Of a stretch of 64,000 bases of DNA, positions 8,301 through 17,200 are shown one piece after another. Under the pieces are notes generated by a model, which saw nothing but the letters and a program-made list of their open reading frames with translations, was not told where the DNA came from and searched no databases. Location of the stretch: contig BJHM01000016.1 of assembly GCA_014192625.1 (NCBI GenBank), positions 1 through 64,000 of the forward strand, written 5' to 3'. The position numbers and the translations under genes were made by a program. Numbering within the stretch: position 1 is the first letter of the stretch; every line of letters starts with the position of its first letter. Source of the stretch: Planctomycetota bacterium (lineage in GTDB: Bacteria > Planctomycetota > UBA1135 > UBA2386).

Positions 8301-8470
8301 CCGCGCAGGCTTGTTGGCCAGCAAGAGGGCTGAGACACACGGACGAAAGCGCACGGCATGGTTGGCCTTTGCCGCGCAGGCTTGTTGGCCTGCGAGAGGA
8401 CAGAAGCCGCCGCTGTTGAACCTGGCATGGTTGGCCTTTGCCGCGCAGGCTTGTTGGCCAGCAAGAGGGC
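8301..8470. repeat. Three-copy interspersed repeat with a palindromic core
   Basis: A 28-29-base sequence beginning CCGCGCAGGCTTGTTGGCC occurs at 8301-8329, 8372-8399 and 8441-8469. Copies two and three also share a 17-base left flank (8355-8371 and 8424-8440), giving units of about 46 bases at 69-71-base spacing. The core CTTGTTGGCCAGCAAG is almost a perfect palindrome (one G-T mismatch), so each copy could form a hairpin or bind a dimeric protein. The array starts immediately after the adenylyltransferase stop. Confidence 0.75.
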
Positions 8471-8571
8471 CAGTGATTTTGAGCGGCGGGGCAGGGATAT
8501 CACGGCGGTGTTAACGCAGGGACCAGCGTGCTATCAAGCGTGGCCGTGCTGCGCGCCGAAACTGCTTTTTG

Positions 8572-9489
8572 ATGACCGGCACCGCGACCAGTGCGACCGT
8601 TGAGATCTACACCTCAGTGCCCCTCGCCGGATTGGCCGGGGCCGACTTGTTGCCCTTCCCGCTGTTCCTCAAGACCAGCCCGAACACTTGGGTGCTCTAT
8701 CGTGATCGCAATTCGCACGTCGGTGAAGAGCATCTGCGACGGATGACGGTCGAGGGGGTCCGTGAGTTGCATATCCACACGGTCGATCACAGTGCGTATC
8801 TCAAGCGGATCGAGATTTCGCTGCGTGAGCTGCTGACCGATCGGCGCGTGCCGATTGAGCGCCGCGTCGAAGGGTTGCATGGTGTAGCTGTGCAGATGGC
8901 AAGTGAGATTCTGCAGGACAAGCCGTCCGCTGAAGGCGTGGAACGAGCGCAGCGTTTGTTGGTGAACACCAGCACGCTGGTACTGCGTGAGCCCAAGGCG
9001 TTCAAGGCGATGCGCGTGATGCTTGGTGCCAGCGCCTCGCTCGGCCAGCACAGCGTGAGCGTTGCGTTTCTGTCGATGGGACTTGCGCGCCACACGCTCT
9101 CGGCCGATCCCAGTCACTTGCTCACGGCTGGACTCGCAGGGCTGTTCCATGATGTCGGCCGGATTGGCTATGAGTCCCTCGAACACGACCCGGAGCATTG
9201 TCAGCGCGGCAGTGATCTGCTGCGCAAGCTCGGCATTCCAGAGAGCGTTTGTGATGCGGCGATGGGCCATCACGAGCGGTGGGATGGTTCGGGCCTGCCG
9301 CGCGCACTGCAGGGCAACGCAAACCCCGAACTCGCCCGTATCGTCTCGCTCGCTGATGCCTACGAGACGATCTATAGCGGCCAGGAACCGCGCGTCACCG
9401 TCTATGAGGCAATGCGGATCCTGGCGCAGGCCTATCGCGGTTGCTTCGAGCCTGCGCTGATTGCCAACTTCTTGAAGTTGTTTCACTGA
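8572..9489 (+). CDS. HD-GYP-like phosphohydrolase domain protein
   Basis: HD-GYP proteins hydrolyse cyclic di-GMP. In this 305-residue product the HD core is present: His160 ('GQHSVS'), HD at 193-194 ('LFHDVGR'), 'GHHERWDGSGLP' (232-243) and Asp262 in 'SLADAYE'. The signature GYP tripeptide reads GLP at 241-243, so it is a divergent member and may be a binding rather than a catalytic protein. The N-terminal 140 residues are unassigned, with the 'YRDRNSHVGEEHLRRM' segment resembling short sensor domains found before HD-GYP modules. ATG 8572 is preferred over the TTG just upstream. It could oppose the diguanylate cyclase at 28628-30457. Confidence 0.8.
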   Translation: MTGTATSATVEIYTSVPLAGLAGADLLPFPLFLKTSPNTWVLYRDRNSHVGEEHLRRMTVEGVRELHIHTVDHSAYLKRIEISLRELLTDRRVPIERRVEGLHGVAVQMASEILQDKPSAEGVERAQRLLVNTSTLVLREPKAFKAMRVMLGASASLGQHSVSVAFLSMGLARHTLSADPSHLLTAGLAGLFHDVGRIGYESLEHDPEHCQRGSDLLRKLGIPESVCDAAMGHHERWDGSGLPRALQGNANPELARIVSLADAYETIYSGQEPRVTVYEAMRILAQAYRGCFEPALIANFLKLFH

Positions 9490-9605
9490 CGAAGGGTGCC
9501 TCCCCGCGCGACCCAGCTCATTCCGTCGTGGTCGGGTTGATTGACGAATCGGCGGCGGCAGGCTGCCGGTTCTTCCCGGTCGCAGACTTTGGAGCGGCGG
9601 GAGGC

Positions 9606-10871
9606 TTAGCCGTAGATGCCGCGTCTGCGCGTGGCATCGGCGACGCGATCAACGCCGAGGATGTAGGCGGCGATGCGGTTGGAGACTTGGAAGCGCTTAC
9701 TCATGCCGACGACCGACTGGAAGGACTCGACCATGATGTGCTCCATCCGGTCCTCAACTTCCTGTTGCTTCCAAGCGAAGCCCATGCGGTTTTGAACCCA
9801 CTCAAAGTAGGACACCGTGACACCGCCGGCGTTGGCGAGAATGTCGGGGACAACGAACACCCCCTTCGAATCGAGGATCTGATCCGCCTCGGCCGCACAT
9901 GGGCCGTTGGCACCTTCCGTGATGACTCGCGCCTTGATGTTGTTGGCGTTCTTGCTGGTGATGACGTTCTCGGTTGCGGCTGGCACCAAGATATCGACCG
10001 GTAGTTCGAGCAGCTGCTCGTTGCTGATGCGGTCGCCGCAGGTGAGGCCGTCAAGATTGCGCGCCTTGGCAAGATGCTTCGCGATCAAGTCGAGGTCCAA
10101 GCCGTTCTTGTTGTAGAGCGCGCCGTGGATGTCGCTGATTGCCAGGGTTTTCACACCGATGCTCGCCAACTGCATGGCCGAGATCAGGCCGACATTGCCA
10201 GCGCCCTGGATTGCAGCGGTGCTCTGCTTGGGATTCATTCCGAGGTGCGCAAGCGCTTGGCGCGTGACGATCATCACGCCGCGGCCAGTAGCCTCGATGC
10301 GACCCGCCGACCCGCCGAGTGCGATTGGCTTGCCGGTAACGACGGCAGGCACATAGCTGCCCTGATAGTTGCAATAGGTGTCCAAAAACCAACCCATTAC
10401 CTGGCCGTCGGTCCCCATGTCGGGTGCTGGGATGTCACGGTCCGGCCCGATGAAGTCCATGATCCGCGCCACATACTTGCGTGTGATGCGTTCCAGTTCG
10501 CCCTTCGACAGTTTGAACGGGTCGCAGATGACGCCGCCCTTGCCGCCGCCGAACGGGACATTGACTACGGCACACTTCCAAGTCATCCACGCAGCCAGGG
10601 CGCGAACTTCGTCGATGTGGACATTGGGGGCGTAGCGGATGCCGCCCTTGGCTGGGCCTCGCGCCAGGCTGTGCTGAACTCGGTAGCCGGTGAACACTTG
10701 CAGTGCCCCGTCGTCCATCACGACGGGAATGGCCACGGTGATTTCACGATCTGGCGTGAGCAACACCTGAAACATTCCTGGTTCGAGGCCGAGCTTGTCA
10801 GCCGCTATTTTGAACCTCGCGCTCATCGCCTCGAACGGGTTCTCTTCGCTGTTGATTTGTTGTGGACTCAT
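9606..10871 (-). CDS. gdhA: Glutamate dehydrogenase (Glu/Leu/Phe/Val family)
   Basis: This cytoplasmic enzyme interconverts glutamate and 2-oxoglutarate plus ammonia. The 421-residue length matches the hexameric small-subunit class. It has 'GPAKGGIRY' (72-80), the catalytic-lysine block 'VPFGGGKGG' with Lys111, a Rossmann motif GAGNVG at 223-228, and 'PAATENVI' and 'ITEGANGP' near the NAD site. The coenzyme preference cannot be read safely. It converges on the HD-GYP gene with a 116-base gap and diverges from the WaaP-like kinase gene with 66 bases between starts, so the two share a short promoter region. It may use the glutamate released by histidine breakdown (hutI, ftcD). Confidence 0.95.
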   Translation of the reverse strand: MSPQQINSEENPFEAMSARFKIAADKLGLEPGMFQVLLTPDREITVAIPVVMDDGALQVFTGYRVQHSLARGPAKGGIRYAPNVHIDEVRALAAWMTWKCAVVNVPFGGGKGGVICDPFKLSKGELERITRKYVARIMDFIGPDRDIPAPDMGTDGQVMGWFLDTYCNYQGSYVPAVVTGKPIALGGSAGRIEATGRGVMIVTRQALAHLGMNPKQSTAAIQGAGNVGLISAMQLASIGVKTLAISDIHGALYNKNGLDLDLIAKHLAKARNLDGLTCGDRISNEQLLELPVDILVPAATENVITSKNANNIKARVITEGANGPCAAEADQILDSKGVFVVPDILANAGGVTVSYFEWVQNRMGFAWKQQEVEDRMEHIMVESFQSVVGMSKRFQVSNRIAAYILGVDRVADATRRRGIYG

Positions 10872-10937
10872 GTCCTTCTGACGCAGCCGGAAAGGAGGTT
10901 GCGCGCGTAGATTGGGTGTGGAAACCTACCGGTCTCT

Positions 10938-11663
10938 ATGCGGACCATCAACACCGGAGACGCACTCGCTGCCTGTGTCGAGCCGGGTTCCGTCGCAAAA
11001 CTGCTCGCAGCAATGGCCAGTGGGCAGACGGGGTTCTCGGTGCGTTGCACGCCACGGCGCCGTACCGTCATGGCAGAAATTCCGGCGCTCGGGGTCATCT
11101 TTGCCAAGATTCGGCGCGGTCGAAGGTGCGATGCCACGGCGGAATGGCGTTGGCTGCATGAACTACCGAGGCTTGGGCTGCAAGTGCCAAAGCCGATCGG
11201 CTTTTTTCGAGAGGGGCGGCTTTCAGTGGTGGCCACTGCGGCGGTCGCGGGCCGCGGACTCGATGCCCTGTTGCGCGCTGTGCATACCGAGCAAGAACGC
11301 GCTGCTGCGCTGCGGTTTGTTTGTCAGGTGGTGGCGCCGCTAATACGAGCGCTCCATCGGCACGGCCTTGTCTTCCGCGACCTCTACTGGAATCATCTGT
11401 TCGCGGCGAGTCTTGCCTGCCGGAGCGTGACGTTTCTCGATGTTGAACGGGTTTTTCGACCGCGCTTTCGGATGCGCCGCTGGCGCGTGAAGGACCTTGC
11501 AGGGTTGCTCGCATCTGCTCCCGATCCGTTGCCCCGCACCGCGGCACTCCGTTTTTTGTCCTGCTACCTGTCCTCCGATGAGCGGCCGTACGCTGCGCAA
11601 ATCGCGCGTGATGTGGTGAAGAAGGCGGCGCAAATCCGCGCACACCAACCGCGCTATGGTTGA
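10938..11663 (+). CDS. LPS core heptose/Kdo kinase, WaaP family
   Basis: The 241-residue product has the protein-kinase-like layout of the Kdo/WaaP family, which phosphorylates LPS inner-core sugars. Visible elements are a probable ATP-binding Lys57 ('VIFAKIRR'), the catalytic loop 'VFRDLYWNHLF' (145-155; Asp148 and Asn152), and Asp168 in 'FLDVER' as the metal-binding DFG counterpart. It has no membrane segment. It stands apart from the other LPS genes, between gdhA and rnpB. Phosphorylated cores bind divalent cations and stiffen the outer membrane. The exact sugar acceptor is unknown. Confidence 0.82.
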   Translation: MRTINTGDALAACVEPGSVAKLLAAMASGQTGFSVRCTPRRRTVMAEIPALGVIFAKIRRGRRCDATAEWRWLHELPRLGLQVPKPIGFFREGRLSVVATAAVAGRGLDALLRAVHTEQERAAALRFVCQVVAPLIRALHRHGLVFRDLYWNHLFAASLACRSVTFLDVERVFRPRFRMRRWRVKDLAGLLASAPDPLPRTAALRFLSCYLSSDERPYAAQIARDVVKKAAQIRAHQPRYG

Positions 11664-11740
11664 CCGCGCGAACGCGCTGCACACTGCCTGCGCGCGCACG
11701 AACACGCTCGCGCAGCGGTTGACCGCGCGCAGGAATGAAT

Positions 11741-12110
11741 AGTGCCTGGTCTCCGTAAGCCGGGTTTTGATCCCGCCCGAAGGCGGTGACTGCCATTTCT
11801 CTAGGAGCGTCCTTGCGGACGCCCGCCAACGACCTACCCGAGGATCTAGGCGCGGGCCGCGCGATCCTCCTATTCGGTCTTCCTCCAGGTGGGGTTTGCC
11901 TTGCCAGCTTGGTTGCCCAAGCTGCGGTGAGCTTTTACCTCACCGTTTCACCGTCGCCGTCGCTGCTTCTGCAGCCGTCCGGCGGTTGTTCTCTGTGGCA
12001 CTTTCCCTGTCCTTGCGGACGGTGGGCGTTACCCACCACCTTGCCCATGGGAGCCCGGACTTTCCTCCCGCAGCTTGCGCTGCCGGCGGCCGTCCGGAGA
12101 CCAGGCGGGT
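11741..12110 (-). ncRNA. rnpB: RNase P RNA, bacterial type A
   Basis: RNase P RNA is the catalytic RNA that trims tRNA 5' ends. On the minus strand the 5' and 3' ends form a perfect 12-base P1 helix (12095-12106 with 11744-11755). Near the 5' end lies the conserved 'GAGGAAAGTCCGGGCTCC' (about 12051-12068), and the interior carries 'CACAGAGAACAACCGCC' and 'GGTGAAACGGTGAGGTAA...GCTCACCG'. The 3' part has 'AAACCCGGCTTACGG', the tRNA CCA-binding region. The full length is about 370 bases, as expected for type A. The ends are set from P1 and are accurate to a few bases. Confidence 0.96.
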
Positions 12111-12136
12111 GCACCATAACGGCCTGCCGTTCCAGC

Positions 12137-12164
12137 GAAATAGGGGCTTCCCAGTTTTTGTGAA
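12137..12164 (-). promoter_or_regulatory. Possible rnpB promoter
   Basis: On the minus strand TTCACA (12164-12159) and TATTTC (12142-12137) are separated by 16 bases and end about 27 bases before the RNase P 5' end. The -10 match is poor, and transcription from here would need 5' trimming. This is a weak candidate. Confidence 0.25.
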
Positions 12165-12295
12165 GGCAATTTTAATTATCGAGCCTGTCCAGCACGCGGT
12201 GGCTGTGTGTGCTAACTTCCTCTGGCCAGTTTCTTCGTGGGGCTTCCCTCGAGCTTCGGTTTTCTGGCTCTTCCCTCGGCAGCTCACAAAATTCC

Positions 12296-12646
12296 ATGCG
12301 CCCTCCAGTCTCCTTTGTGATTTGTCTGGCCATTATCTGGAGCAGCTTTTCTCTTGCTCAGTCGCCATCTCCAGGTAGACCTGCAGAGGAGAGCAATATA
12401 AAGGCAACGCCAAATACCCCAATTACGGCTGGGTCGGCGGGCGACAATCAGGCGACATCGCTCCTTGTGGCGGTGGATGCGTCTGCGTCGCGCGACACCC
12501 CTCCAGCTCCAAGTGAGGGCGGCCTTTCGCCTGGTGCGCCGGTGGCCGAACCGCGCACGTTGCTCTTCGTTGGCGCAGGAATTTTAGTTCTCGGCATCGC
12601 GATTCAGCTGGGGCATCGGCGCCGCACCTTTGTTAGGCAAGCCTAG
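12296..12646 (+). CDS. Small exported protein with PEP-CTERM-like sorting signal
   Basis: The 116-residue product starts with a signal peptide (1-22, ending LAQ), followed by about 60 residues of Ser/Thr/Ala/Pro/Gly-rich low-complexity sequence without cysteines. Its C-terminus has the layout of a PEP-CTERM signal: a short motif (AEPRT in place of PEP), a hydrophobic helix (LLFVGAGILVLGIAIQL) and a basic tail (HRRR). Such proteins are cut and anchored by exosortases and often become heavily glycosylated. No exosortase is in the window. ATG 12296 is chosen because it starts the signal peptide directly; an in-frame upstream start would bury it. Alternatively it is a simple two-helix membrane protein. 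Confidence 0.6.
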   Translation: MRPPVSFVICLAIIWSSFSLAQSPSPGRPAEESNIKATPNTPITAGSAGDNQATSLLVAVDASASRDTPPAPSEGGLSPGAPVAEPRTLLFVGAGILVLGIAIQLGHRRRTFVRQA

Positions 12647-12672
12647 GCTTCCTGGCAGCAATGCAACTGCGG

Positions 12673-13110
12673 TCAGCGACAACCTGACCGGAAGCGTTCC
12701 AAAATGACCAGCGCCGCTACGCTGTCGGCGAGTTGCTTTCGGCGCGCTGCTTTCAGGCCGCCCTGTTTGAGCAACTCGTGCGCCTCGTCGGTCGAATGGC
12801 TCTCGTCGATGGTGTGAATGGGGACTGGCGCGACCGCCTGCGCCAGTAAGCGTTGAAACTCGGTGGTGCGCCGAGCACGCTCGCCAGCGGCGCCGTCAAG
12901 CAGGAGTGGGATGCCGAGCACGATCACCTGGGTTTCGCGTTCACGCACAATTTCGAGGATGTAGCGGACCGTGGTGGCGTCGTCGCGCGCGTCCACACGC
13001 GGCAAGGGCACGCTGATCGTGCCAGTCCAATCGGTCGCAGCGAGGCCGGTTCGTGCCGCGCCATAGTCAATGGCGAGGATGCGGCGTTTTGGCTCGTGCT
13101 GTTCAGGCAT
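12673..13110 (-). CDS. ruvX: RuvX/YqgF family pre-16S rRNA nuclease
   Basis: This 145-residue RNase H-like protein belongs to the YqgF family, implicated in 16S rRNA 5'-end maturation and once proposed as a Holliday junction resolvase. It has the first active-site Asp in 'ILAIDYGAARTG' (Asp15), the 'VIVLGIPLLLDG' strand, 'TIDESHSTDEA' with the second acidic site, and a final Asp in 'KQLADSVAALVIL'. Length is normal. Its start lies four bases after the manC stop, so the two are transcribed together. It converges with the PEP-CTERM-like gene. Confidence 0.9.
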   Translation of the reverse strand: MPEQHEPKRRILAIDYGAARTGLAATDWTGTISVPLPRVDARDDATTVRYILEIVRERETQVIVLGIPLLLDGAAGERARRTTEFQRLLAQAVAPVPIHTIDESHSTDEAHELLKQGGLKAARRKQLADSVAALVILERFRSGCR

Positions 13111-13114
13111 CGGC

Positions 13115-14203
13115 TCAGAGCAGGTCCGTGCGGCCGCTTTGCTTTACATATTCAACCAGTGTTTTGAGATCGGCGGCGCGGTCGCGGGGGCAGACCATCA
13201 CGGCATCGCCAACGGCAACGACGACGAGATCCTTCACGCCAAACAGCGCGACTGTGCGCTTGCCTTCGGCGTAGACGATGTTGCCCGCCGCTTGGCAACT
13301 CAGCAAACTCGCCCCAGCGTGTGACAGCACGAAGTTGCCGGCTGCGTCTTTCACGCCGATTGCCTCGATCGCGGGGAAGCTGCCAACATCATCCCACTGC
13401 ACCGTCGCACGCACGACGGCGACCTTGGCAGCCTTCTCCATCACTGCGTAATCGATGGAGATTTTCGGTGCGCGTTTGAAAGCCCGCGTGACCTTGCCGG
13501 GATTCTGCGCTTGTCTGCCGGCCAGCATCTGGTCGTAGGCGGCAGCAAGTTCTTTACTGCCCTTTTGCATGGCTGCGCGGATCGCCTCGACGGTCCAGAC
13601 AAAGATGCCGCTGTTCCAGAGGAACGAGCCATGTTGCAAAAACTGCCCGGCGGTCGCGCTGTCTGGCTTCTCGCGGAAGCGCACCGCATGCAGCGCCTGT
13701 GGCTCGAGGGAATCTATCGGCTGGCCACACTCGATATAGCCATAGCCAGTTGCTGCGAAGCTCGGCGTGATGCCAAACGTGACCAGCGTTGCGTTGTCTT
13801 TTGCGATTTCTGCACCGCGGCGCAGCATCTGTTGAAAGGCGGCCACGGGTTCGATGACGTGGTCCGCTGGCAGCACGATCATGGTCGCAAGGGGATCGCG
13901 CGCAGCGATCATGGCCGTTGCGAGTGCCACGCATGGTGCAGTGTCGCGCGCCTCGGGTTCGACCAGGATCTGTTCTATGGGAAAGCCCGGCAGCAGTTTG
14001 GGCAGCATCCGCGCCTGCTTGCGGTTCGTGACGATCCAGATGTGATCGAGCGGGCAGAGGCCCAGTAGTCGATCCATGGTCGCTTCGATCAGCGGCTTGC
14101 CATGCGCTAACGGCAAAAACTGTTTGGGCCGCACAGCGCGGCTTGCGGGCCAGAACCTAGTGCCGGAACCACCAGCCATGATCACCGCGTGCAGGGACGA
14201 CAT
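13115..14203 (-). CDS. manC: Mannose-1-phosphate guanylyltransferase
   Basis: This enzyme makes GDP-mannose for glycans. The 362-residue product has the nucleotidyltransferase signature 'AVIMAGGSGTRFWP', 'RPKQFLPL', the 'EPEARDTAPC' block and 'VLPADHVI'. It lacks the C-terminal phosphomannose isomerase half seen in type II enzymes. I start at the ATG giving MSSLHAVIMAGG; an ATG 18 bases earlier is equally open and neither has a clear ribosome-binding site. It lies between the AsmA-like gene (70 bases upstream) and ruvX. GDP-mannose would feed the polysaccharide locus at the right end of the window. Confidence 0.9.
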   Translation of the reverse strand: MSSLHAVIMAGGSGTRFWPASRAVRPKQFLPLAHGKPLIEATMDRLLGLCPLDHIWIVTNRKQARMLPKLLPGFPIEQILVEPEARDTAPCVALATAMIAARDPLATMIVLPADHVIEPVAAFQQMLRRGAEIAKDNATLVTFGITPSFAATGYGYIECGQPIDSLEPQALHAVRFREKPDSATAGQFLQHGSFLWNSGIFVWTVEAIRAAMQKGSKELAAAYDQMLAGRQAQNPGKVTRAFKRAPKISIDYAVMEKAAKVAVVRATVQWDDVGSFPAIEAIGVKDAAGNFVLSHAGASLLSCQAAGNIVYAEGKRTVALFGVKDLVVVAVGDAVMVCPRDRAADLKTLVEYVKQSGRTDLL

Positions 14204-14273
14204 CGCGAATGTTGTAGGCATTGAGTCGGCGTCGAGGCAAGAGTTTGCGTGACCGCCACGGTGCGTGTTGCGA

Positions 14274-17200
14274 TCAGAAGGCCAGCCGATTGGGCGTTGC
14301 TACACGCGACGGGATCGGCGTGAGCGCCGGCCGGCGTGGATCGCGTTGGGTTACAAAGCGCTGCTTCGTCCGCAGGTCGCGCAAGTGGCCATACATGTGG
14401 AAGCGCACCAAGTTGGTGGCCCACTTCAGCATCCACGGCACTACCAGATAGTCTGCGTTGCCGCCGAACAAACTTTTGGTTGCGAGGACAATATCGAGAT
14501 AGCCGTCCAGCGAGAGAGTCCCTTCGCCATTGACCGCCACCATGGGCGACGTGACCTGCAGCTTGGACAGTTCGAGCGCGCGGTCCTTAGTTTTGAAGGT
14601 CACCGACAGTTGATTGAAGCGCGGGCGGTTGCGTTCCTCCATCTGCGCGTAGAGAGACGTGAACAGTGGCACTGGGCCGAGGTTGCCGTCTGTTACCTCC
14701 AGGGCACCATTGACATCGAGATCGAGCAGGTCGTTGCCGCGCAGATCATTCAGCGTGAGATTGCCTTTGAGAGTGCCTGTATACGGCGTATCGACGAGGC
14801 CGCAGTCGTTCAAAAAGTCGTTCAGGCTGATGCCGCTGATTTGCAGATCCGTCGACAGTGAGCCGGGCTCGGTGGGGCTTTTTGCAAAGCGATAGGTCAG
14901 CGAATGCGCCTCTGGAAGGCTCCCCGAAAGTTGCCCGCCGTTCATGCTGATAGTTAGTTTGCGCAGGCGGAACTGCTCCGCATCAGCCTCAAACTCTGCC
15001 TGTGCCTGTTTGCACGCGTGACCGAGGATTTTCATCGAGCCCTGGGTGAATTGGCCACGCAGGCTGCCGCCTTCATTGGTGATGTGGCTCTCTTCGAGAT
15101 CGATCACGCCATAGATGGATTGCAATCGCGTACCGACCAACGCTTCGACATCGAGGGCCTCGACCCTGCCTTGAAACACGGTTTCGATCGGCTGGTCGCT
15201 GCCGTTCGTTGGCAGTAGGAAGGTGAGCGATAGATCCTGAATGTTGGCGGTGCCGCGCAACTGTCGGTCGAGCACTGCCTGCCGCATGGGGCCGACAAAC
15301 AGGCGCGCAAAATCGTCATTCAGTGGGAACTGCTCAGCGCTGATGCGGAAGGATACTTCGTTGCGACCAAGCGTGGTCGAGGCCCCGACTCGACCTGAGG
15401 AACAGGTCACCGTGGACTTGCCGATCTTTGCGCGCACATCGCGGAACGAGAGCTCGCCATCTCGGATCTCAAGCTCACCACTCACATTGGTGGCAGGTTG
15501 CGGCAGCATTTCTGCGTTTGACTGCACGTTGTGCATCAGCACCGTGTAGTCGCGCTTCGGCTCAGCATCGCCAGTGCGATTCTGTCGGCACACGAGGTCG
15601 ACGATGCCGCCGGGGCGCAACACGTTCCAGGTGCCACGGCTTACCGCGCCACTTTGTTCGAGAGCCCTGCCGAGTTCGGGGTCGAGTTGAAGTTTACGAA
15701 CGACGGCGGTGAAGTCCTCCTGGTAGATCGGGTGGGTATTCACGATGCCAAGGAGGGCCAGTTCCGCGGCGCTCCCTGACTGTTCTTGCAGCCGGCCGCG
15801 CAGTGCGTCGACTTGGACGTCGAGGCGCTTGCCGATGCCGTGCACGAACAGGTCGCCATGCAAGTCGGTGATTTTCATCGGCAGGGAGTCGGCCCGTGCC
15901 GTGCCGCCCGCGAGCTGCATCGCCAAGTCGTAACTCATCTCAGCATCGCCGTGAGGGCGGCGAACGGTGAGGTCCGCATCGCAGTTGCCGGTCGGCGATA
16001 GCTTGGTCCAAATGGTCTCGATGTCCGGTGCGAGTTTGACGAGGGCCGTATGCAGTTCTTGATCGAGCGGCACCGCAGTAGCGCGGATCCGCAGGTCGAT
16101 CGAGCCACTGGTGAGCGCGCCAGGCCGCTCGACGGGGGACTGCAGTTGCCCCTTCACTTGGATCGCTGCCGCATCGCGCCGTCCGAAAAGGTCGAGCACC
16201 ATGCCATCACTGCGAGCGATGACGGTCCCTTGGACATCGTGCAGAGTGAACGGAAAGCCGGCCCACGTGAGCGCGCAACCAAGCGCCTGAATTCGCACCT
16301 GCCACTGACCGTCAGGGTCGTTTTCAGGGCGCACTTGAAGTTGCACCGCAGCCGCACCCTTGGGTTGGAACTGGTCGTAGAGAGTTCCGTTGTCGCGCAC
16401 CAACGTCGAGAGCGAAGCGCGGAGGGACGGGGTGAAGTTGAGTTGTGGCGTCGAAAGATCAATCCATACATCGCCCAGGTGCTCATGGCTGGTGTCGACC
16501 CGGCCCGTCATGCGCACCTCGCCACCGCCAGCCTCGGGGGCGAGTTGGGCCGTGACGTCCTCGATGCTCAACATTTCGTCGCGCAGGTGTACGTGGCCGC
16601 TGGCATTGACGATGGGCAGTGGGAAGCGAACGCGGGTCTCTGGGGCGCCGAAGCCGTTGTAGGAGAGGGCTACACCTTTGAGGCCGAGGTCGAGATCAAT
16701 GATCTCGGTTGGGGCGCCGGGATCGCGCAGGTAGAGGTCAAAATCAGCGCGCCCCGTGGTCGGGCGCAGGCCGTCGACGACCGCGAACCCCGCTGGAAAA
16801 CTGCGCAACGCGGCCGTCACGGTTTCGTCAATCACGATGTCGCGGCCCTTGCCCCGCACCTCGATCTGCATCGTCGTCAGCAGTCCGGTGACTTTGGCAA
16901 CGACCTCGGATTCGCCTTCAGGGAGCATTCGCGTCGCGGTCACGAGGGCCGTGCCATTGTCGCGGGTGTCGGCTTTGCCGATCAGGGATACGCCGCGCAA
17001 GGGCACTGGCAACCACTGGGTCAAAGTGTCGACATCTTCGAGTTCAAACGAGGTGCCTAACACCGGCGGCTCGCCACCCTTAAAATTGAGATCGCACCAG
17101 AGCAGCAGGTGGCGCAGCTTGCCGCGGATTGCATTTGCCGGCATGTCGGTTTTTGCAAACTGCAAAAGCGATTGCAGCAATCGTTCGTCGATCGCGGCCT

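Noticed and set aside
8301-8470. CRISPR array
   Set aside because: Only three copies exist, copies differ at their ends, the left flank is missing from copy one, the intervals are partly repeated themselves, and no cas gene is present.
16050-17060. 336-residue plus-strand frame
   Set aside because: It is antisense to the AsmA-like gene, and its Arg/Gly/Glu-rich composition reflects the reverse complement of that gene.
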